Under the pieces are notes generated by a model. The model was not told the DNA's origin. It did no database searches and saw nothing but the letters and a program-made list of their open reading frames with translations. This document shows, piece by piece, positions 1 through 8,819 of a stretch of 64,000 nucleotides of DNA. Source of the stretch: an uncultured Massilia sp. (GTDB taxonomy: Bacteria; Pseudomonadota; Gammaproteobacteria; Burkholderiales; Burkholderiaceae_D); contig NZ_CAJYEB010000002.1 of the NCBI RefSeq assembly GCF_913773735.1, positions 124,001 through 188,000 of the forward strand, in the 5' to 3' direction. Within the stretch, counting starts at the first letter, position 1. Each line of letters begins with the position of its first letter. The translations under genes were made by a program, and so were the position numbers.

Positions 1-26
1 ATCGCCCCCGCGCGGGCGGGGGCGAT
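1..26 (-). terminator. Hairpin just downstream of maeB
   Basis: Perfect inverted repeat with 11-bp arms (1-11 and 16-26) and a 4-nt loop, starting 16 nt after the maeB stop codon. The position and strong GC stem fit an intrinsic terminator for maeB. Any T-tract would lie outside the window, so this is not proven. Confidence 0.55.
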
Positions 27-41
27 GGCGGGACGGCGCGA

Positions 42-2354
<2,313 letters not shown>

Positions 2355-2616
2355 GCTTCGCTGCCTTCCTGAACTGACGGGTGGCTTACGATTTTAGCAG
2401 AGTGACACCCCCGGCCGGCTACGTATTTTTACCAACGGCAGCATAGATTGTCCATGCGAATGAAACGACTTCGTGCCATAAACAGCATGAATCGACAGCA
2501 TGAATCGACAGCCTGCATCGACATGGCGCGGCCGGGCGCTCCACGCGTCCGGCCGCCTTCTCCTGCATCCCGCCATCGCCCGGACTGCCGGGGCGCCGGC
2601 GGCCTCCCCGCACCGT

Positions 2617-3153
2617 TCAGGCCGGGGCTTTCGGGAAGTCGACCACGGTGTCGTTGATGCGGTTCACCAGGTTGGTGAAGGTGATGCTGGCGATCGCGAA
2701 GATCGTGTCCACCACCTGGGCGTCGCCGTAGCCGGCGGCCTTGACGGCGTCGACCACCGGTTGCGGCACGGTGCCGGTGGTGCCGACCACGCTGCGCACG
2801 AAGGTCGACAGCGCGTCGAGCTTGCCGTTGCCGGTCGGGGTGCCGCGGCGCGCCGCCAGGATCGCTTCCGGCGCCAGGCCGGCCATCTTGCCCATCAGCG
2901 TATGGGCGGCCAGGCAGTAGTCGCAACCGGCGACTTCGCTGACGGCCAGCTTGATCACTTCGATCTCCTGCTTCGACAGGCTGGTGTTGCCCAGCGCCGC
3001 GTCGAAGTTCAGCAGGGCTTCCAGCGCGACCGGGCTGTTACTGCCGATGGCATCGTAGGCGTTCGGGACCTTGCCCAGCTTGGACTTGATGGCGGCAAAC
3101 AGTTCCGCGGTACGGCCGGTGGCGTTGGCACCTTGGGTGGACAGGCGGCTCAT
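2617..3153 (-). CDS. Carboxymuconolactone decarboxylase-family (AhpD-like) peroxidase
   Basis: A 178-aa alpha-helical protein of the AhpD/CMD superfamily. The AhpD catalytic signature CxxC-x3-H is intact as C77-D-Y-C80 with H84, which points to a thiol peroxidase or thiol-reductase role rather than true carboxymuconolactone decarboxylation. I start it at MSRLSTQG (3153) because a GGAAAG ribosome site sits just upstream; a longer frame reaching 3231 has no such support. It is divergent from an AraC-family gene across about 130 bp, a common arrangement in which the regulator controls the oxidoreductase. The physiological substrate cannot be read from the sequence. Confidence 0.85.
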   Translation of the reverse strand: MSRLSTQGANATGRTAELFAAIKSKLGKVPNAYDAIGSNSPVALEALLNFDAALGNTSLSKQEIEVIKLAVSEVAGCDYCLAAHTLMGKMAGLAPEAILAARRGTPTGNGKLDALSTFVRSVVGTTGTVPQPVVDAVKAAGYGDAQVVDTIFAIASITFTNLVNRINDTVVDFPKAPA

Positions 3154-3284
3154 GGTCTTTCCTTTCTTGACGTGTCGTTGATGGAATGCCGTGTGGCATG
3201 GAAAGCAGTCTAGGCTTGCCCAGGTGCACAAACCATGCCGGTTTGCTGCGATAATTTGCCCGTCCGTCTCATCCGCACAGCCCC

Positions 3285-4247
3285 ATGGATACGCTCAGCC
3301 GCCTGCTGTCCCTCTTCACGATCCACACCTCGCTCGACATCCGCTGCGAGCTGGCCGCGCCCTGGGTGCTGGACGAGCCGCCGTCGACGCCGGGCACCGC
3401 GCCCTTCCACGTGATCGTCGAAGGCAGCGCGCGCGTGGACGCGCCGGGACACGAACCGCTCGCGCTGCAGGCCGGCGACATCGTGGTGTTCCCCGGCGGC
3501 AGCGCGCACCGCCTGCATGCCGGACTGGCGCAGGATGCCGGGCGGGATGCCCTGCCCGATGCGGCGCCGGTGCGCACGCTGGACGGCGCGGGACCGCTGC
3601 TGCGCAAGGGCAATGCCGGCGCCGGCCCCGCCACCGGCATCCTGTGCGGCACCCTGGTCTTCGACGATGCCGCCCGGCGCGCCCTGCTCGGCGCGCTGCC
3701 GCCCGTGATGGTGGTGCGCGCCAGCCGCGCCGACGACTTCCCCGGCCTGCACGCGCTGGTGCGCCTGCTGCAGCACGAGACCGCCGACACCCGTCCCGGC
3801 GCCGGCGTCATCGTCGCCCAGCTGTCCGGCGCCCTGTTCGCCCTACTGATGCGCGCCTGGCTGGCCCAGAGCGCCACCACGCCCGGCCTGTTCGCCGTGC
3901 TGGCCGACCGCCGCCTGGGCCATGCGCTGCAGAAGATGCTGGAAGCGCCGCAGCAGCCGTGGACGGTGGCCGAGCTGGCCGCGGCCAGCTTCGTGTCGCG
4001 CGCCACCTTCGCGCGCCTGTTCGTCCAGCTGAGCGGCATGACGCCGGCCGACGCGCTGACGCAGCTGCGCATGGCCCTGGCCGCGCGCACGCTGCTGCAC
4101 GGCGAGCGTCCGGTGGGCGACGTCGCGCTGGAAGTGGGCTACCAGTCGGAGGCGGCGTTCAACCGCGTGTTCAAGCGCCACTACGGCATCGGGCCGGGCG
4201 GCTACCGCCGGGGCCAGCGCGGCGGCGCCGGGCCGGCGGATCGCTAG
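3285..4247 (+). CDS. AraC-family transcriptional regulator with cupin sensor domain
   Basis: A 320-aa one-component regulator. Residues about 10-180 form the N-terminal cupin-like ligand domain typical of AraC proteins paired with CMD or quinone oxidoreductase genes (a HVIVEGSARV strand near the start and GDIVVFPGGSAH soon after). The C-terminal 100 residues contain the double helix-turn-helix, with WTVAELAAASFVSRATFARL and GYQSEAAFNRVFKRHYG as the two recognition regions. It is divergent from the AhpD-like gene and probably acts in the shared 3154-3284 intergenic region. The inducer is unknown. Confidence 0.88.
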   Translation: MDTLSRLLSLFTIHTSLDIRCELAAPWVLDEPPSTPGTAPFHVIVEGSARVDAPGHEPLALQAGDIVVFPGGSAHRLHAGLAQDAGRDALPDAAPVRTLDGAGPLLRKGNAGAGPATGILCGTLVFDDAARRALLGALPPVMVVRASRADDFPGLHALVRLLQHETADTRPGAGVIVAQLSGALFALLMRAWLAQSATTPGLFAVLADRRLGHALQKMLEAPQQPWTVAELAAASFVSRATFARLFVQLSGMTPADALTQLRMALAARTLLHGERPVGDVALEVGYQSEAAFNRVFKRHYGIGPGGYRRGQRGGAGPADR

Positions 4248-4255
4248 GCGTCCGG

Positions 4256-4291
4256 GCGGGCCGGCGCCGGCCTGGCGCGCGGCCGGCCCGC
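4256..4291. terminator. Hairpin between convergent AraC and ROK genes
   Basis: Inverted repeat with 10-bp arms (4256-4265 and 4282-4291) fills nearly the whole 45-bp gap between two stop codons. There is no T-tract on either strand, so it may act as a bidirectional block or with Rho. Confidence 0.4.
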
Positions 4292-4292
4292 G

Positions 4293-5528
4293 TCACCCAG
4301 GCCGTCCCTGGCGCCGCGCATCCTTGAGGAACAGGTCGTGCGCCGGCGCGAAGCCGCTGTGCAGCGGCAGGCAGGCCGCGCCGTAGGCCTTGGCGTCCGC
4401 CCCGACCGCGCCGGCCAGCACCGGCGGACGCGCGGCGCCCTGCCAGTCGTAGCGGCCCAGCGCCGCCTCCACCGCCGTCAGCAACGCCGCCAGCAGGGCG
4501 CGGTCCACGGCGCCGTCGACGATCGCGCCGTCCAGGTCGAGCACGCAGGCCGCGCCGCAGATCGCGAAGGCGATGGCGTCGGCGGCGCGCGCGATCCACG
4601 CCCGCGTCACCGGTTCCCACGGCGCCGCCAGCACGCGCGCGTCGGTGAAGGCGAGCGGTTCCAGGCCGGCCGCGCCGAACATGCGTTCCAGCCCGACCAG
4701 CGACGCCTCGTCCAGCACCTGGCCCGCCCGCCCCGCGCCTGCCAGGCCGAGCGGCATCGAACCGATCGCGCCGGCATTGCCGTGGCGCCCGCCGTGCGGC
4801 TGGCCGTCGATCACCAGGCCGCCGCCGGCCAGCACGTCGACGAACACGTACAGATAATTTTCCAGGCCGCGCCCGCGCCCGGCCACCAGTTCGGCCACGC
4901 AGGCCGCCGCCGTGTCCTTGGCGAATTCCACCGGCAGCGGCGTCGCGGCCTGCAGGCGCGCGCGCAGGTCGAGCCCGGCCCAGGCCGCGGCCTCCCGCGC
5001 CTCCATGCCCAGCAAGTCGTGCCAGCCGCCGAAGGCCAGCGGCGCGGCCAGGCCGATCCCGGCGATCCGCCCCGCGCCCTCGCCCAGCACGTCGTGGATG
5101 CGCGCCAGTTCGGCGCCGATCGCGGCGAACACCTCGTCCACGCGCGGCGCCGGGTAGGGCGTGGCGGAGCGCCAGCGCGGCTGGCCGGCGAAGTCCAGCA
5201 GCAGCACGTCCAGGCTGCGCCGGCCCAGCCGCACCCCGACCGCGAACGCCGCATCCGGACGCAGGGCGATCGGGCGCGACGGCTGCCCGACCCTGCCGCG
5301 CTGCGCCGCCTGCCGTTCGACCAGGCCTTCGTCCAGCAAGCGCTCGACGATCACCGACACCGTCTGCCCGCTCAGCTTCGTCAGGCGCGCCAGCTCGGCC
5401 TTGGGCAGGCTGCCGTGCAGGCGGATCGCCTGCAGCAGCAGGCGCTCGTTGTATTCGCGCATGCCCACCTGGTTGGCGCCGGGAAGGCGCTGCAGGGTGT
5501 GGTCGGATGCCGCAGGATGATCGCTCAT
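4293..5528 (-). CDS. ROK-family transcriptional regulator (sugar-responsive repressor)
   Basis: A 411-aa repressor of the NagC/XylR type. A winged helix-turn-helix near residues 25-85 (LLQAIRLHGSLPKAELARLT followed by SGQTVSVIVERLLDEG) precedes a ROK sugar-kinase-fold sensor domain. The start at 5528 (MSDHPAASD) is preferred over a longer frame because it sits close to the divergent promoter. The ROK zinc motif CxCGxxGC is absent: after GNAGAIGSMPLG the chain runs without cysteines. It is divergent from a SemiSWEET and a polyol dehydrogenase gene. A 21-bp palindrome in the intergenic region (5601-5621) is the likely operator. The ligand is probably a sugar or sugar alcohol. Confidence 0.88.
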   Translation of the reverse strand: MSDHPAASDHTLQRLPGANQVGMREYNERLLLQAIRLHGSLPKAELARLTKLSGQTVSVIVERLLDEGLVERQAAQRGRVGQPSRPIALRPDAAFAVGVRLGRRSLDVLLLDFAGQPRWRSATPYPAPRVDEVFAAIGAELARIHDVLGEGAGRIAGIGLAAPLAFGGWHDLLGMEAREAAAWAGLDLRARLQAATPLPVEFAKDTAAACVAELVAGRGRGLENYLYVFVDVLAGGGLVIDGQPHGGRHGNAGAIGSMPLGLAGAGRAGQVLDEASLVGLERMFGAAGLEPLAFTDARVLAAPWEPVTRAWIARAADAIAFAICGAACVLDLDGAIVDGAVDRALLAALLTAVEAALGRYDWQGAARPPVLAGAVGADAKAYGAACLPLHSGFAPAHDLFLKDARRQGRPG

Positions 5529-5595
5529 TATCGTATTTTGACCAGGTATTGATGGAGGATGAAAGCAGTTAACCACATGCAGGCGCAATTTTCGC

Positions 5596-5625
5596 TTGAT
5601 TAAATCACTCAAAGTGATTTATTAT
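5596..5625 (+). promoter_or_regulatory. Promoter of the SemiSWEET/dehydrogenase operon with ROK operator in the spacer
   Basis: TTGATT (5596-5601) and TATTAT (5620-5625) are separated by 18 nt and read towards the SemiSWEET gene. The spacer is almost entirely a palindrome: arms TAAATCACT (5601-5609) and AGTGATTTA (5613-5621) around CAA. A repressor bound here would block RNA polymerase. The adjacent ROK gene is the obvious candidate and may also autoregulate from this site. Confidence 0.6.
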
Positions 5626-5703
5626 AGCCCCTCCCCGGCGCCGGTTGCCGCTGTTTGCACCGTGCCGCATGTCCATAAGCATGTAATGAGAAAGGGGTTA
5701 CCC

Positions 5704-6030
5704 ATGCAAACCGTCATCGACCTGATGGGCTACGTGGCCGCGTTCTGCACCACCGCCGCCTTCATCCCCCAGGTGCTGCTGGTCTGGCGCCAACGATCCG
5801 CCGCCGGCATTTCCACCGCCATGTATGCGGCCTTCTGCTTCGGCGTGTTCCTGTGGCTGTGCTACGGCATCATCATCGGCGCCTGGCCGCTCGCCATCAA
5901 CAACGCCGTCACGCTGGTGCTGGCCTCGTCCGTGCTGGTCATGAAATGGCGCTTCGAGCGCAAGCCGGCCCAGGCCAAGGCCGACCCCGCGCCGCACCGC
6001 CGCGCCCGCGCCATCGACGCCGCCGCCTGA
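5704..6030 (+). CDS. SemiSWEET-family (PQ-loop) small sugar transporter
   Basis: A 108-aa membrane protein with three predicted transmembrane helices (about residues 5-25, 38-58 and 63-83). The PQ-loop signature sits at the end of helix 1 (FIPQVLLVW, P22-Q23). This is the half-size bacterial SWEET architecture, which dimerises to move mono- or disaccharides down their gradient. The start at 5704 follows an AAAGGGG ribosome site; a longer upstream frame is not supported. It lies 78 bp before a polyol dehydrogenase and downstream of a palindromic operator facing a ROK repressor, suggesting uptake of the dehydrogenase substrate. Substrate specificity is inferred from context only. Confidence 0.85.
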   Translation: MQTVIDLMGYVAAFCTTAAFIPQVLLVWRQRSAAGISTAMYAAFCFGVFLWLCYGIIIGAWPLAINNAVTLVLASSVLVMKWRFERKPAQAKADPAPHRRARAIDAAA

Positions 6031-6108
6031 TCCCCTGATTCCGCCGGCGCCGCTTCCTCCATCCGCCGCCGCGCCCTGCGCGCCGCGGCCGTCCTCACAG
6101 GAGTTTCC

Positions 6109-7683
6109 ATGTCCCCTGCCACCCTGGCGGCCCGTGCGCCGCTGTCCTTTCCCGCGCCGTCCGGCGCGCTGTCCAATGCATTCCTGCGCCATGCGCCGCG
6201 CACCGTGCAGGCGGCGCTGCCCGCCTACGACCGCAGCCGCGTCACGCCCGGCATCGCCCACATCGGCGTGGGCAACTTCCATCGCGTGCACCAGGCGCTC
6301 GCCATCGACCGCTGCCTGCACCTGCCGGACCACGCGTCCTGGGGCATCGTCGGCATCGGCCTGGGCGACGGCGCGGCGGCCCGCGCCAAGGCCGACGCCT
6401 ACCGGCGCCAGGACGGCCTGTACTCGGTGACGGCGTTCGATGCCGCCGGCGGCGCCGATGCGCGCGTCGTCGGCGCCATGGTCGACTACCTGCACGCGCC
6501 GCGCGATCCGGACGCGGTGCTGCGCCTGCTGGCCAGCCCGGCGATCCGCATCGTCTCGCTGACCATCACCGAGGGCGGCTACAACATCGACGAAACCAGC
6601 GGCGCGTTCCGCCTGGACGAGCCGGCCGTGGCGCGCGACCTGGCCGCGGCCGGGATGGAGGGCGGCGCGGCGCCGCGCACGGCGTTCGGCCTGATCGTCG
6701 GCGCCCTGCGCCTGCGCCGCGCCGCCGGACTGCCCGCCTTCACGGTGCTGTCCTGCGACAACCTGCGCGCCAACGGCGACACCGCGCGCCACGCCGTGCT
6801 GTCCTATGCGTATGCGCTCGACCGCGAACTGGCCGACTGGATCGCGTGCCACGCGGCCTTCCCCAACAGCATGGTCGACCGCATCGCGCCGGGCGTGTCG
6901 GACCAGCAGCGCCGCCGCATCGCCGCCCTGCTGGGCGCCGAGGACGCGCTGCCGGCCGTGGCCGAGCCGTTCAGCCAGTGGGTCGTCGAGGACCGCTTCA
7001 GCGCCGGACGTCCCGACCTGGCCGCCGCCGGCGTGGTGTTCAGCGACGAGGTACACGCCTGGGAAGCGCTCAAGGGCCGCATGCTGAACGCGTCGCACAT
7101 GCTGCTGGCCTATCCGGCGCTGCTGTGCGGCTACCGGACCGTGCCCGAGGCGATGCGCGACCCGCTGCTCAAGCGCCTGCTGGTGCGCTTCATGGAAGCC
7201 GACGTGATCCCGCACCTGGACCTGCCGCAGGGCGTATCCGCCCACGCCTACAAGGAAACGCTGCTCAAGCGCTTCGCCAACCCGGCCGTGGCCGACCAGC
7301 TGCTGCGCGTGGCCCACGACGGCGCCGCCAAGATCCCGGTGTTCCATTCGAAGACCATCGCCACGCTGCTGGAACGGGGCGCGGACCCGGCGCGCCCCGC
7401 CTTCCTGCTGGCCTGCTTCCGCCGCTACCTGTCCGGGCGCGACTGCAACGGCGGCCTCCTCGACGTGGCCGAACCGCATTTCAGCGACATCGACGATGCC
7501 CTGCTCGACCCGGCCGACCCGCTGACGCTGCTCGACACCAGCCCGTTCGCTGCGCTGGGCCTGCGCCGCCAGCCGGCCTTCGTCGACGCCTACCTGCGCC
7601 TGGCCGACGCCATCGAGGCGCACGGCATCCGCATCGCCCTGGCGACGGTGGCGACGACGCCGGCGCCGGCCATGCGCGCCTGA
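6109..7683 (+). CDS. Mannitol dehydrogenase-family oxidoreductase (polyol 2-dehydrogenase or fructuronate reductase)
   Basis: A 524-aa long-chain polyol dehydrogenase that interconverts a polyol and a ketose using NAD(P). The N-terminal Rossmann region shows HIGVGNFHRVHQ, as in mannitol 2-dehydrogenase. The family's catalytic K-x4-N-x2-H signature is intact (K322, N327, H330 within KGRMLNASH). An AGGAG ribosome site precedes the ATG at 6109. It follows the SemiSWEET gene and probably shares its promoter and ROK control. Mannitol, arabinitol, sorbitol or fructuronate are all possible substrates and the sequence alone does not decide. No kinase or ABC transporter for the pathway is present nearby. 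Confidence 0.87.
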   Translation: MSPATLAARAPLSFPAPSGALSNAFLRHAPRTVQAALPAYDRSRVTPGIAHIGVGNFHRVHQALAIDRCLHLPDHASWGIVGIGLGDGAAARAKADAYRRQDGLYSVTAFDAAGGADARVVGAMVDYLHAPRDPDAVLRLLASPAIRIVSLTITEGGYNIDETSGAFRLDEPAVARDLAAAGMEGGAAPRTAFGLIVGALRLRRAAGLPAFTVLSCDNLRANGDTARHAVLSYAYALDRELADWIACHAAFPNSMVDRIAPGVSDQQRRRIAALLGAEDALPAVAEPFSQWVVEDRFSAGRPDLAAAGVVFSDEVHAWEALKGRMLNASHMLLAYPALLCGYRTVPEAMRDPLLKRLLVRFMEADVIPHLDLPQGVSAHAYKETLLKRFANPAVADQLLRVAHDGAAKIPVFHSKTIATLLERGADPARPAFLLACFRRYLSGRDCNGGLLDVAEPHFSDIDDALLDPADPLTLLDTSPFAALGLRRQPAFVDAYLRLADAIEAHGIRIALATVATTPAPAMRA

Positions 7684-7702
7684 ACCGGGCTAGAATCCGG
7701 GG

Positions 7703-8671
7703 ATGCTCTCCGAATTCGACCTCATCAAGCAGTACTTCGTGCGCGACCGGCCCGGCCGCGCCGTCCTCGGCATCGGCGACGACTGCGCCCTGCTCGCGCC
7801 CGCGCCCGGCATGCAGCTGGCCGTCTCGTCCGACATGCTGGTGGAAGGCCGCCATTTCTTCGCCGGCGCCGACCCGTTCGCGCTGGGCCACAAATGCCTG
7901 GCCGTGAACCTGTCCGACCTTGCCGCGATGGGCGCGGCGCCGCTCGGCTTCACGCTGGCGCTGGCGCTGCCGGCGGCCGAACGCGCCTGGCTGGACGGCT
8001 TTTCGCGCGGCCTGTTCGCGCTGGCCGACGCCCACGGCTGCGAACTGGTGGGCGGCGACACGACCAGGGGGCCGCTGACCGTCTGCATCACCATCTTCGG
8101 CGAACTGGCGCCGGGCCGCGCGCTGCGGCGCGACGCGGCGCGCGCCGGCGACGACGTGTGGATCTCGGGCACGCTGGGCGACGCGCGCCTGGCGCTGGCC
8201 GGCTACCTGGACGAAGTGGCGCTCGCGCCGGCCGACCTGGCGCTGGCCGCGCCGCGCATGCACGTCCCGACGCCGCGCGTGGCGCTGGGACGGCTGCTGG
8301 CCGACGAGGGGCTGGCCCATGCGGCGCTGGACATCTCGGACGGCCTGGCCGGCGACATCGGGCACATCCTGGCGGCGTCGCGGGTCGGCGCCATCCTCGA
8401 CGTGGACGCGCTGCCGGCCGGCCCCGCGCTGGCGCGCCAGCCGCAGGCGCTGCGGCGCCGCTTCACGGCCGCCGGCGGCGACGACTACGAGCTGTGCTTC
8501 ACGGCGCCGGCGGACCGGCGCGCGGCGATCCTGGCGGCGGGAGAACGGTGCGGGGTCGCGGTGACGCGGGTCGGCGCCATCACCGCGGCGCCGGGGTTGC
8601 GCTGGGTCGACGGCGCGGGAGCGGCGCTGGCGCTGGCCGTGCGCGGCTGGGACCATTTCGGCGGGGCGTGA
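7703..8671 (+). CDS. thiL: Thiamine-monophosphate kinase
   Basis: Phosphorylates thiamine monophosphate to thiamine pyrophosphate with ATP, the last step of vitamin B1 cofactor synthesis. The 322-aa length is typical. The N-terminal AIRS-like metal-binding loop GIGDDCALLAP, then SSDMLVEGRHF, LVGGDTTRGP and AAGGDDYELCF are all present. It starts 19 nt after the polyol dehydrogenase stop, and a TAGAAT hexamer at 7691 could serve as a -10 box giving a very short leader. I see no TPP riboswitch upstream. In many betaproteobacteria thiL is followed by pgpA and pncC; here pgpA is missing and a two-component pair intervenes. Confidence 0.95.
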   Translation: MLSEFDLIKQYFVRDRPGRAVLGIGDDCALLAPAPGMQLAVSSDMLVEGRHFFAGADPFALGHKCLAVNLSDLAAMGAAPLGFTLALALPAAERAWLDGFSRGLFALADAHGCELVGGDTTRGPLTVCITIFGELAPGRALRRDAARAGDDVWISGTLGDARLALAGYLDEVALAPADLALAAPRMHVPTPRVALGRLLADEGLAHAALDISDGLAGDIGHILAASRVGAILDVDALPAGPALARQPQALRRRFTAAGGDDYELCFTAPADRRAAILAAGERCGVAVTRVGAITAAPGLRWVDGAGAALALAVRGWDHFGGA

Positions 8672-8737
8672 CGGCGCGACGAGGATGCCATGCGCGTTTT
8701 CGGCGGACCGGACGCCGCGTATCGCCGCGTGGCATGC

Positions 8738-8810
8738 GTAGGGTGGACGGGTTCCCCGTCCACGCGTTCGAGCAACGCCTCCGTAGGGTGCGCACGGGGT
8801 GCGCACCATG
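8738..8810. repeat. Two GTAGGGTG hairpin repeats between convergent thiL and the c-di-GMP regulator
   Basis: Unit 1 (8738-8769) begins GTAGGGTG and folds with 9-bp arms GTGGACGGG/CCCGTCCAC. Unit 2 (8783-8810) begins GTAGGGTG, folds with GGTGCGCAC/GTGCGCACC and ends CATG. Both units have relatives at 16652-16768 and 21806-21910. They sit between two stop codons. Confidence 0.8.
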
Positions 8811-8819
8811 CCATGCCGT

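Noticed and set aside
7684..7702. TPP riboswitch before thiL
   Set aside because: The gap to the preceding gene is only 19 nt, too short for the aptamer, and no aptamer signature is seen.
8738..8810. CRISPR or phage attachment site reading of the GTAGGGTG repeats
   Set aside because: There are no regular spacers or nearby cas or integrase genes; the units are self-complementary hairpins dispersed at several loci.
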